Assembly: GCA_023433185.1 (NCBI GenBank)
Contig: JAEZEN010000021.1
Coordinates: 1 to 7,594 of the forward strand
From: Pseudomonadota bacterium
Lineage (GTDB): Bacteria; Pseudomonadota; Alphaproteobacteria; Rhizobiales; Kaistiaceae
Length of the DNA stretch: 7,594 bases
Reading direction: 5' to 3'
Shown here: piece by piece, positions 1 to 5,506 of the stretch
Numbering within the stretch: the first letter of the stretch is position 1
Layout of the letters: each line of letters opens with the position of its first letter
Program-made: the position numbers and the translations under genes
The notes under the pieces: generated by a model
The model's input: only the letters and a program-made list of their open reading frames with translations
Told to the model about the DNA's origin: nothing
Database searches by the model: none

Positions 1-362
1 GTATTGACCTTGAGCAGCGCGAAATAGCGCTCGCCGTCCTTCGGCCCCCGGATCTGGCCTTCGACCGTGTCGCCGGTGCGCAGCGAGAAGCGGCGAATCT
101 GCGAGGGCGAGACGTAAATGTCGTCCGGACCGGCGAGATAGTTGGCGTCCGGTGAGCGGAGGAAGCCGAATCCATCCTGCAGCACTTCGACGACGCCTTC
201 ACCGATGATGTCGATCTCCCGCGCGGCGAGCTGCTTGAGGATCGCGAACATCAGCTCCTGCTTGCGGAGCGTGGAGGCGTTCTCCACCTCGAGTTCCTCC
301 GCGAAGGCGAGCAGCTCGACGGGAGACTTGGCCTTCAGGTCCTGAAGTTTCATTTCGGGCAT
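1..362 (-). CDS. rho: Transcription termination factor Rho, N-terminal part (runs off left edge)
   Basis: Rho is the hexameric RNA-dependent ATPase helicase that ends transcription of untranslated RNA. Only about 120 N-terminal residues are present. They cover the Rho N-terminal helical domain ([12 protein letters not shown]) and the start of the cold-shock-like RNA-binding domain, with the family hallmarks [29 protein letters not shown] and [24 protein letters not shown]. The ATPase core lies outside the window. Two in-frame ATGs are possible, at 362 (MPEMKLQDL) and 353 (MKLQDL). I chose 362 because a weak AGAG lies about 9 nt upstream, whereas it is about 18 nt from 353; the family's usual start fits 353 equally well. 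It follows hemJ in the same direction after a 231-bp gap and may have its own promoter there. Identity is certain; the start is not. Confidence 0.96.
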   Translation of the reverse strand, partial: MPEMKLQDLKAKSPVELLAFAEELEVENASTLRKQELMFAILKQLAAREIDIIGEGVVEVLQDGFGFLRSPDANYLAGPDDIYVSPSQIRRFSLRTGDTVEGQIRGPKDGERYFALLKVN

Positions 363-523
363 ATACGGGGACTCTTTCGGAGAAACCGTGGTGGGCAAGG
401 AAAGGGGGATTGCCGCAGAACTTAACGCCAGGGCTTGTCGACCCGGCACGGCCCCATGGTGTCACACGCGTACACCCGAGCCTGTCTGCTTTCAGTGCGG
501 TGCATGGAACATAATCGTTTGTT

Positions 524-552
524 CCGACGGCAGCAAGAGGCTTCGCCGTCGG
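524..552. repeat. Perfect 8-bp inverted repeat with inner stem
   Basis: CCGACGGC (524-531) pairs with GCCGTCGG (545-552). Inside it AGC (532-534) pairs with GCT (540-542), leaving a 5-nt loop and a 2-nt bulge. Neither strand has a T tract right after the stem, so it is not a classical terminator. On the minus strand it lies in the hemJ 3' region or rho leader. Confidence 0.6.
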
Positions 553-560
553 GAAAATCT

Positions 561-586
561 GCAAAAAATTCGCGGTCCCCGCCGCT
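561..586 (-). terminator. Possible weak intrinsic terminator after hemJ
   Basis: Read on the minus strand, 8 nt after the hemJ stop, a GCGG/CCGC stem (585-582 with 575-572, 6-nt loop) is followed by GAATTTTTT (T tract at 568-563). The stem is only 4 bp, so the call is tentative. Confidence 0.35.
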
Positions 587-593
587 CCCAGGT

Positions 594-1115
594 TCAGAAC
601 GGCTTCACCACGACCAGGATCACGATGCCGATCATGAGCAACGTCGGTCCTTCATTCATGATCCGGTAGAATCGCTGGGAGCGGGTATTGCGATCGGCTG
701 CGAAGTCCCGCACGCAGCGCGCGAAATAGCCGTGCATCCCGGAGAGCACCACGACCAGGGCCAGCTTGGCATGGAGCCAGGGGTCGGAGAAGAATCCCGC
801 ATCCCATGCCAGCCAGAGGCCCAGGGCCCAGGTCGCGATCATCGCCGGGTTGATGATCGCCCGCAGCAGCCTGCGTTCCATGATCTTGAAGGTCTCGGAC
901 TGGGGCGATCCGGGCGGCGCCGCGCAGTGATAGACGAAGAGCCGCGGCAGGTAGAGCATTCCCGCCATCCACGCGATGACCGCGATGATGTGGAGCGCCT
1001 TCATCCAGAGATAGAGCGCGGACGGGCTCCACCAGACCAGAAGCCCGACCAGAGCCGCGGCGATGAGCAGCCCCGCGACCGTGCGGATCACGACCGCGCG
1101 GGTCTCCGCCCGCAT
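594..1115 (-). CDS. hemJ: Protoporphyrinogen IX oxidase HemJ (membrane protein)
   Basis: HemJ (UPF0093 family) oxidises protoporphyrinogen IX to protoporphyrin IX, the penultimate step of haem synthesis, and replaces HemG/HemY in many alphaproteobacteria. The 173-residue protein carries the family signature LYLWMKALHIIAVIAWMAGM with the conserved His42, the PRLFVYH motif (57-63), the HAKLALV segment (115-121) and the C-terminal NEGPTLLMIGIVILVVVKPF. Hydrophobic stretches at about 12-29, 36-57, 87-105, 115-131 and 156-171 suggest five membrane helices. The first lies in an N-terminal extension before the usual start of the family, which would be near Met38. I chose the start at 1115 because its ATG shares one base with the hemE stop (TGATG), typical of translational coupling. 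It is the second gene of a hemE–hemJ operon, which links consecutive late haem steps. Confidence 0.93.
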   Translation of the reverse strand: MRAETRAVVIRTVAGLLIAAALVGLLVWWSPSALYLWMKALHIIAVIAWMAGMLYLPRLFVYHCAAPPGSPQSETFKIMERRLLRAIINPAMIATWALGLWLAWDAGFFSDPWLHAKLALVVVLSGMHGYFARCVRDFAADRNTRSQRFYRIMNEGPTLLMIGIVILVVVKPF

Positions 1116-2176
1116 CAGTCCTGTCTCCTGACCCGGTCGACAAGGCGTTCGACATGGGCGATCGGCGTCTCAGGCAGGATGCCATGGCCGAGGTTGAAGA
1201 TGAACCGGCCATCGCCCAGCGATTCGAGGATGGCATCCACCGCCCGATCGAGCCCGGCGCCACCGGCAAGCAGCACGATCGGATCGAGGTTGCCCTGCAC
1301 CGCGGCAATCGGCTGCAGGCAGTCGCGCGCGTGGTCGAGCGGTATCGTCCAGTCGATGCCGACCCCATCGATGCCCGTTTCGCGCACGTAGCGCTCCAGC
1401 CGAAGCCCGGCACCCTTCGGAAAGCCGATGATTCGGGCACCCGGCACACGCTGGCGCAGGCGCGCGACGATTGCCCGAGTCGGCGCAATCGACCACCGGA
1501 CGAAATCGTGCTCGTTGAGCACACCCGCCCAGCTGTCGAAGATCTGGACGACATCGGCGCCGGCCTCGAGTTGTCCGGCCAGCGACACGACCGAGGCGTC
1601 CACCAGCCGGTCGATCAGAATCTGGAAGAGTTCAGGATCGCGCGCGGCAAATATCCGGGCCGGTGACTGGTCCGGCGTGCCGCGGCCGGCCACCATGTAG
1701 GTCGCCACGGTCCAGGGCGCACCGCAGAACCCGATCAGCGACTTCCGCGGCGGCAGGGCCTCGCGCACCAGGGCCACCGTGTCGAACACCGGCCGGAGCG
1801 CCGCAGCCACCGGTTCCGTATCGAGCGCCGCGATTCCCGCAGCGTCGATCGGATCGAGACGCGGCCCTTCGCCCTCGACGAAGCGGACGTTCCTGCCGAA
1901 GGCATAGGGCACCATCAGGATGTCCGAGAACACGATCGCAGCGTCGAAGTCGAAGCGGCGGATCGGCTGGAGTGTCACTTCCGCCGCGCGCTCGGGATCG
2001 AGGCAGAGGCCGAGGAAGGAACCGACCGCGCTGCGAACGGCTTTGTACTCGGGGAGATACCGCCCGGCCTGGCGCATCAGCCACAAGGGCGGTGCGCCGG
2101 TCTTGCCGCCGGCGAATGCGGAAGCCAGGGATCGGTCGGTGCTGACGGGGTGCGAAGCGTTCACAGGCGAGCCCAA
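1115..2176 (-). CDS. hemE: Uroporphyrinogen decarboxylase
   Basis: HemE removes four carboxyl groups from uroporphyrinogen III to give coproporphyrinogen III in the cytoplasm. The 353-residue protein has full family length. It contains the first UroD signature [16 protein letters not shown] (29-44; Arg35 and Arg39 bind substrate carboxylates), the catalytic Asp85 in FSDIL, the second signature [16 protein letters not shown] (149-164) with Tyr160, and NLGHGI with His331. The start appears to be TTG at 2176, because no ATG is available in frame near the family's N terminus. An AAGGA lies upstream at 2193-2189 with a rather long 12-nt spacing; the GTG at codon 5 (2164) is worse placed. It is the first gene of the leftward haem operon and borders the candidate origin, as in Caulobacter and Rickettsia. 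The upstream region is strikingly A-rich for this genome. Confidence 0.96.
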   Translation of the reverse strand: MGSPVNASHPVSTDRSLASAFAGGKTGAPPLWLMRQAGRYLPEYKAVRSAVGSFLGLCLDPERAAEVTLQPIRRFDFDAAIVFSDILMVPYAFGRNVRFVEGEGPRLDPIDAAGIAALDTEPVAAALRPVFDTVALVREALPPRKSLIGFCGAPWTVATYMVAGRGTPDQSPARIFAARDPELFQILIDRLVDASVVSLAGQLEAGADVVQIFDSWAGVLNEHDFVRWSIAPTRAIVARLRQRVPGARIIGFPKGAGLRLERYVRETGIDGVGIDWTIPLDHARDCLQPIAAVQGNLDPIVLLAGGAGLDRAVDAILESLGDGRFIFNLGHGILPETPIAHVERLVDRVRRQD

Positions 2177-2188
2177 AATATAAGAGAA

Positions 2189-2212
2189 TCCTTTTTTCTT
2201 CTTTTTCTATTT
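2189..2212 (-). other. A-rich purine tract, possible unwinding element or DnaA-trio run
   Basis: On the minus strand 2212-2192 reads as seven consecutive triplets AAA TAG AAA AAG AAG AAA AAA, followed by GGA. Each fits the loose DnaA-trio pattern [T/A]A[G/A]. It is exceptionally AT-rich for this genome. The same bases supply the AAGGA ribosome binding site of hemE, and any A-rich purine tract fits the pattern easily, so the role is uncertain. Confidence 0.35.
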
Positions 2213-2218
2213 GGCGGT

Positions 2219-2247
2219 GAACTAGCGCGAAACGGGCGCCTCCACAA
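2219..2247 (-). promoter_or_regulatory. Candidate hemE promoter
   Basis: On the minus strand TTGTGGA (2247-2241), a 14-nt spacer, and GCTAGTTC (2226-2219) resemble the alphaproteobacterial housekeeping pattern TTGACGS-N10-14-GCTANAWC. The -10 match is good and the -35 match is poor. The -35 overlaps a TCCACA DnaA-box-like core on the other strand. The transcript would start about 35 nt before the hemE start codon. Confidence 0.35.
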
Positions 2248-2280
2248 ACGGCCCCGGGGAACGGCTTCCTGTGCATTCAC

Positions 2281-2327
2281 TCGGGCTGAGCCGGCATCGA
2301 ATCCTGGTAAGAACGGGGACAGCCCGA
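2281..2327. repeat. Perfect 8-bp inverted repeat beside the CtrA box
   Basis: TCGGGCTG (2281-2288) is matched exactly by its complement CAGCCCGA (2320-2327), with a 31-nt spacer containing a GANTC site at 2299. The right arm ends 11 bp before the CtrA box. It could be a protein-binding pair, or chance in GC-rich DNA. Confidence 0.5.
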
Positions 2328-2338
2328 ATTCGCCAATA

Positions 2339-2353
2339 TTAACGGTTCGTTAA
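2339..2353. promoter_or_regulatory. Perfect CtrA-binding box (TTAA-N7-TTAA)
   Basis: The sequence is TTAACGGTTCGTTAA, with both TTAA half sites intact and exactly seven bases between them. This is the full consensus for the alphaproteobacterial response regulator CtrA, which in Caulobacter binds five such boxes in the origin to block replication. TTAA is rare in this GC-rich window; the only other one I noticed is a lone half site at 422-425. It sits in the middle of the hemE–DUF299 gap, about 160 bp from hemE and 220 bp from the DUF299 gene. Confidence 0.7.
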
Positions 2354-2536
2354 GAAGTGTGGCGAAGGCATTCCGGTCGTCGTGCACAGGTCCGCCCGTG
2401 GGACAGGTCGGGGATGGCGGCACTTGTCCTCGATTCCATCCCATCGACGGAAATCCATGGGCGCCGATGAGTCATGTTGACGAGATTTCCGCTGTCGGGG
2501 AGAACGGACCCTGCCATGGCCGCGGACGTCCGATCG

Positions 2537-2563
2537 TCCCCAGGCCCTCCACAGGCCCGGGGA
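2537..2563 (+). promoter_or_regulatory. Hairpin covering the ribosome binding site of the DUF299 gene
   Basis: TCCCCAGGCC (2537-2546) can pair with GGCCCGGGGA (2554-2563), 9 of 10 positions, with a 7-nt loop CTCCACA. The right arm contains GGGGA (2559-2563), the ribosome binding site 7 nt before the GTG start at 2571. In RNA this GC-rich stem would hide the site. As DNA, the two arms place TCCCCA and TTATCCCCG, both resembling weak DnaA sites, in inverted orientation around a TCCACA core. Confidence 0.5.
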
Positions 2564-2570
2564 TAATTCC

Positions 2571-3410
2571 GTGAAAAGCCGCGAAGGCTTCTTCCATCTC
2601 CACATGATCTCTGACTCGACGGGGGAGACGCTGATCGCGGTCGCGCGCGCCGCTGCCGCGCAATACACCGAAATCCGGGCGGTCGAGCATGTCCACTCGA
2701 TGATCCGATCGACGGCGCAGCTCGACCGCGTCATCGCCGCGCTCGAGGACAAGCCGGGCATCGTCCTCTATACGCTGGTGGACGGAAGCCTCGGCGAGCG
2801 GCTTGAAGATGCCTGCCGGCAGATCGGCATTCCCTGCGCCTCGGTTCTCGAGCCGGTGCTGCAGATGCTCCAGGCCTATCTCGGGGCACCCAGGGCGCGC
2901 CGGGTCGGTGCCCAGCACATTCTCGACGCGGACTACTTCCGGCGCATCGATGCGCTCAACTTCACCTTGATCCACGACGACGGTCAGCTCGCCGGTTCGC
3001 TCGAGGAAGCCGACGTGGTGCTGATCGGGGTGAGCCGCACGTCGAAGACGCCGACCAGCATCTACCTGGCCAACCGGGGCATCAAGGTCGCCAATATCCC
3101 GATCGTTCCCGGCATCGCCCTGCCGCGCGAACTCGAGGCCGTCAGGCGACCGCTGGTCGTTGGGCTGACGGCGAGCGCCGACCGCATCGTCCATCTCCGC
3201 GAGAACCGCGTCCTGTCGCTCAACGCGGCAGGCACCTCGTCGTCCTATGTCGACAAGGCGGCCATCGCCGGGGAGATCGCCTTCGCGCGGAAATTCTGCC
3301 TGAGGAACGGCTGGCCGATGATCGATGTGACCCGGCGCTCGATCGAGGAGACCGCAGCGGCGATCATCGCCCTGCGCGACGAGCGCGCCCGCAAGGCCGA
3401 TGCCGAATGA
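2571..3410 (+). CDS. Putative PEP synthase / pyruvate phosphate dikinase regulatory protein (DUF299)
   Basis: Members of this family (PpsR in E. coli, PDRP in plants) are bifunctional enzymes. They inactivate PEP synthase or pyruvate phosphate dikinase by ADP-dependent threonine phosphorylation and reactivate it by Pi-dependent dephosphorylation. The 279-residue protein has the normal length, the N-terminal signature [14 protein letters not shown] (8-21), the nucleotide-binding P-loop-like GVSRTSKTP (153-161) and the conserved stretch [17 protein letters not shown] (165-181). Which dikinase it controls cannot be told here. The start is GTG at 2571 with GGGGA 7 nt upstream, inside a strong hairpin. 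It heads the rightward operon, and its stop overlaps the maf start (ATGA). Its homologue next to the origin is the RP001 gene of Rickettsia, so it also serves as a positional marker. Confidence 0.92.
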   Translation: MKSREGFFHLHMISDSTGETLIAVARAAAAQYTEIRAVEHVHSMIRSTAQLDRVIAALEDKPGIVLYTLVDGSLGERLEDACRQIGIPCASVLEPVLQMLQAYLGAPRARRVGAQHILDADYFRRIDALNFTLIHDDGQLAGSLEEADVVLIGVSRTSKTPTSIYLANRGIKVANIPIVPGIALPRELEAVRRPLVVGLTASADRIVHLRENRVLSLNAAGTSSSYVDKAAIAGEIAFARKFCLRNGWPMIDVTRRSIEETAAAIIALRDERARKADAE

Positions 3411-4003
3411 CACCTCCCTTGATCCTCGCCTCGCAGAGCGCCACCCGGGTCGGGATCCTGCGGAACGCCGGGCTCGCCTTCGAAGCCGTTCCGTCGGCGG
3501 TGGACGAGCGGGATCTCGAGGCCGGGCTCGCGGCTGCCACCAGCCCGGGGGACCTCGCGCTGGCGCTGGCCGAGGCCAAGGCTTCGGCGGTTGCCGCCAG
3601 CCGGCGGGAGGCCATCGTCATCGGCGCCGACCAGACCCTCGATGCGGAGGGCGCGCGCTGGCACAAGCCGTCGTCGCGCGCCGAGGCGCGCGATCAGCTC
3701 CTCGCCCTGTCCGGTCGCACGCATCATCTCCGCTCTGCGGTTGCCGGCATTCGGGACGGTGCGGTCCGCTGGCGCCACATCGAGGCCGCGGCCCTCACCA
3801 TGCGGACCTTCGGCCCGGCCGAGGTCGATGCCTATCTCGACCGGGTCGGCGAGCGGGCGCTTTCGAGCGTCGGCGCCTACCAGATCGAAGGGCCCGGGAT
3901 CCGGCTCTTCGAGCGGATCGACGGCGACTATTTCACGATCCTCGGGCTGCCGCTCCTGCCGCTCCTCGCGTGGTTGCGGAGGGAAGGTGCTCTCGACCCA
4001 TGA
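3407..4003 (+). CDS. maf: Maf family nucleotide pyrophosphatase
   Basis: Maf proteins hydrolyse non-canonical nucleoside triphosphates such as dTTP/UTP analogues or 7-methyl-GTP and help keep them out of nucleic acids. The 198-residue protein has the N-terminal [14 protein letters not shown] (5-18, the ASxSxxR substrate loop), the catalytic acidic motif IGADQ (72-76, Asp75), HKP with Lys87, and the C-terminal [18 protein letters not shown] (156-173) with Glu161. The [16 protein letters not shown] form resembles the YceF branch (7-methyl-GTP preference) more than YhdE, but substrate cannot be fixed by eye. The start ATG overlaps the previous stop as ATGA (3407-3410), indicating translational coupling. 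The cluster maf–aroE–coaE–dnaQ is conserved in alphaproteobacteria. Identity to family is firm. Confidence 0.94.
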   Translation: MTPPLILASQSATRVGILRNAGLAFEAVPSAVDERDLEAGLAAATSPGDLALALAEAKASAVAASRREAIVIGADQTLDAEGARWHKPSSRAEARDQLLALSGRTHHLRSAVAGIRDGAVRWRHIEAAALTMRTFGPAEVDAYLDRVGERALSSVGAYQIEGPGIRLFERIDGDYFTILGLPLLPLLAWLRREGALDP

Positions 4004-4029
4004 CGCCACAGGGGGAACCTGCCGCATGA
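4000..4029 (+). other. Nine-codon mini-ORF linking maf and aroE
   Basis: An ATG at 4000 overlaps the maf stop (ATGA, 4000-4003) and opens a frame MTPQGEPAA whose TGA (4027-4029) overlaps the aroE ATG (4026-4028), again as ATGA. The frame differs from both genes and contains the aroE ribosome binding site AGGGGGA (4010-4016). It could carry ribosomes from maf to aroE, or be coincidence; no ribosome binding site of its own is evident beyond coupling to maf. Confidence 0.25.
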
Positions 4030-4898
4030 CGGACCCGATCGCCTGCATCGTCGGCTGGCCGGTCGGGCATTCGCGGTCGCCGGTCATCCACCGCTTCTGG
4101 CTGAAGGCCTATGCCATTGCCGGAGACTACATCATCCACCCGGTCGCGCCCGAGGACGCCGGAGCCTTCTTCCGGGACTTTGCATCCGGTCCGTTCGTCG
4201 GCTGCAACGTCACGGTTCCGCACAAGGAGGCCGCGTTCGCCGCGGTCGACACGATCGAAGACGCGGGTCGCGCGATCGGCGCGGTCAACACCATCTGGCG
4301 GGACGACGGCCACCTTGTCGCCACCTCGACGGACGGTGTCGGCTTCCTCGCCAATCTCGACGAGGGCGCGCCCGGCTGGAGCGACGTCCCCGGGCCGGCA
4401 ATCGTCCTCGGCGCCGGCGGGTCGGCCCGGGCCGTCGTCTGGGCATTGCTGGAACGCGGCTTCGCCCCGGTTCATGTGGTGAACCGCAGCCTCGACCGGG
4501 CGGAAGCCCTTGCCGCAAGGTTCGGGTCGCGGGTCCGCGCGGCGGTATGGGGCGCGTTGCCGACGCTTCTCCGCGAGGCGCGGGTCCTTGTCAATTCGAC
4601 TTCCCTCGGCATGGAGGGCCAACCGCCGCTCGCCATCGATCTCGTGCCGCTCCAAGACGATTGCCTCGTCACCGACATCGTCTACGTGCCGCTCGAGACG
4701 CCGCTCCTCGCCGCGGCACGCGGTCGGGGCCTGCGCACCGTCGACGGGCTCGGCATGCTTCTCCACCAGGCCGCCCCGGGCTTCGCCCGCTGGTTCGGCC
4801 GGATGCCCGAGGTGACGCCTGACCTCCGCCGGGCCGTGCTCCGCGACATGGGAATGACCGGAGGGGTGACCGGCAGGTCGCCCGGGGGGCCGGCCTGA
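4026..4898 (+). CDS. aroE: Shikimate dehydrogenase (NADP+)
   Basis: AroE reduces 3-dehydroshikimate to shikimate with NADPH, the fourth step towards chorismate and aromatic amino acids. The 290-residue protein shows the substrate-binding N-terminal motif [10 protein letters not shown] (10-19), CNVTVPHK (60-67) with the catalytic Lys67, Asn88 and STDGVGF with the catalytic Asp103, the NADP-binding glycine-rich loop GAGGSARA (129-136), NRS (153-155), NSTSLGM (190-196) and the C-terminal [14 protein letters not shown] (240-253) with Gln248. The frame is open much further upstream through maf, but ATG 4026 is preferred: AGGGGGA lies 9 nt before it and the protein then starts in register with the family. 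The maf–aroE gap is 22 bp. The C-terminal tail of about 15 residues ([15 protein letters not shown]) is low-complexity and probably disordered. The stop shares one base with the coaE start. Confidence 0.96.
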   Translation: MTDPIACIVGWPVGHSRSPVIHRFWLKAYAIAGDYIIHPVAPEDAGAFFRDFASGPFVGCNVTVPHKEAAFAAVDTIEDAGRAIGAVNTIWRDDGHLVATSTDGVGFLANLDEGAPGWSDVPGPAIVLGAGGSARAVVWALLERGFAPVHVVNRSLDRAEALAARFGSRVRAAVWGALPTLLREARVLVNSTSLGMEGQPPLAIDLVPLQDDCLVTDIVYVPLETPLLAAARGRGLRTVDGLGMLLHQAAPGFARWFGRMPEVTPDLRRAVLRDMGMTGGVTGRSPGGPA

Positions 4899-5494
4899 TG
4901 CTGGTGCTCGGCCTCACCGGCTCGGCGGCGATGGGCAAGTCGACGGTCGCGGCGATGTTCGCCGCGCGCGGCGTGCCGGTCTTCGATGCCGACCGGACGG
5001 TCCATGCCCTCTATGCCGGGGCGGCGGTGCCGGTGGTCGAGGCGGCGTTCCCCGGCGTCACCGTCGCCGGCGCGATCGACCGCGACCGGCTTCGCGACCG
5101 GGTGCTGGGCGACGAACCGGCGATGCGGCATCTCGAGGCCCTGGTCCACCCCCTCGTCAAGGCCGAGGAACGGCGATTCCTCGCCGCGGCACAGGCGGGC
5201 GGAGGGCGGATCGTCCTCCTCGACATTCCTCTCCTCTTCGAAACCGGCGCCGAGAGCGAGGTCGACGCCGTGGCGGTGGTGAGCGCCCCGGCCGGGATCC
5301 AGAGGGAGCGGATGCTTGCCCGCCCGGGCATGACGCCGGATCGCCTCGAGGCCATGCTCGCCCGCCAGATGCCGGACGCCGAGAAGCGCCGGCGGGCGCA
5401 CTATGTCGTCGAGAATGGCGGGTCGCTCGATTCCACCGGAAATCAGGTGGACGCGGTGCTGCGAGCGGTAGCGGCCATCGCCGGCGGCCGGTAG
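4898..5494 (+). CDS. coaE: Dephospho-CoA kinase
   Basis: CoaE phosphorylates the 3'-hydroxyl of dephospho-CoA with ATP, the last step of coenzyme A synthesis. The 198-residue protein has the P-loop [12 protein letters not shown] (5-16), the FDADRTVH motif (29-36) with Asp32, the LVHPLV motif (82-87) and [13 protein letters not shown] (107-119), all diagnostic. The P-loop reads GSAAMGKS where many relatives have GSIGMGKS or GGIGSGKS; it still fits GxxxxGK[ST], so activity is expected. The ATG shares one base with the aroE stop (TGATG, 4896-4900), so translation is probably coupled. It is the fourth gene of the operon and is 12 bp from dnaQ. Confidence 0.95.
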   Translation: MLVLGLTGSAAMGKSTVAAMFAARGVPVFDADRTVHALYAGAAVPVVEAAFPGVTVAGAIDRDRLRDRVLGDEPAMRHLEALVHPLVKAEERRFLAAAQAGGGRIVLLDIPLLFETGAESEVDAVAVVSAPAGIQRERMLARPGMTPDRLEAMLARQMPDAEKRRRAHYVVENGGSLDSTGNQVDAVLRAVAAIAGGR

Positions 5495-5506
5495 GATCGC
5501 CGAATC

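Larger units (their letters stand above)
363..593 (-). other. Intergenic region hemJ–rho, probable rho leader
   Basis: This 231-bp gap carries no convincing gene; short frames across it lack a ribosome binding site and family resemblance. On the minus strand it holds a weak terminator next to hemJ, an 8+3-bp hairpin (524-552), and a poor promoter-like pair TTGCTG (536-531)-17 nt-TATGTT (513-508). A small inverted repeat GGTGT/ACACC (458-462/472-476) flanks an ACGCGT palindrome. If that promoter is used, rho has a leader of roughly 140 nt. Known rho genes can be autoregulated through their leader, so a regulatory leader is a reasonable inference here but is not shown. Confidence 0.35.
2177..2570. 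other. Candidate chromosome replication origin (hemE–DUF299 gap)
   Basis: This is the largest noncoding stretch in the window (394 bp). In Caulobacter crescentus and Rickettsia prowazekii the origin lies between hemE and the homologue of the next gene to the right (RP001 family), so position is the main argument. Seen directly are one perfect CtrA box (2339-2353), four GANTC sites (2186, 2299, 2432, 2469), an AT-rich tract (about 2177-2212), degenerate DnaA-box-like sites (GCCTCCACA 2238-2246; TTCGCCACA on the minus strand near 2358-2366; TTATCCCCG on the minus strand 2566-2558; a TCCCCA W-box-like site 2537-2542) and several inverted repeats. Genes point away on both sides, as expected for leading-strand orientation. 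No perfect TTATCCACA is present, so origin function is inferred. Confidence 0.6.

Noticed and set aside
435..1391. Plus-strand open frame of 318 codons over hemJ and hemE
   Set aside because: It is antisense to HemJ and HemE, low-complexity, and has no ribosome binding site or recognisable domain.
2477..2500. TTGACGA (2477-2483) as the promoter of the DUF299 operon
   Set aside because: The -35 is excellent but no acceptable -10 follows at 10-14 nt or 16-18 nt spacing, so I did not call a promoter.
2177..2570. Perfect DnaA boxes (TTATCCACA or TGATCCACA)
   Set aside because: None found on either strand; the best matches are 6-7 of 9, which can occur by chance. They are cited only as weak support.
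2359..2574. Small plus-strand frame of 71 codons inside the hemE–DUF299 gap
   Set aside because: GPP-rich composition, no ribosome binding site and no family resemblance. Regulatory motifs explain the region better.
3245..4087. Minus-strand frame of 280 codons opposite the DUF299 gene, maf and aroE start
   Set aside because: Shadow frame opposite well-supported genes; composition is typical of antisense reading in GC-rich DNA.
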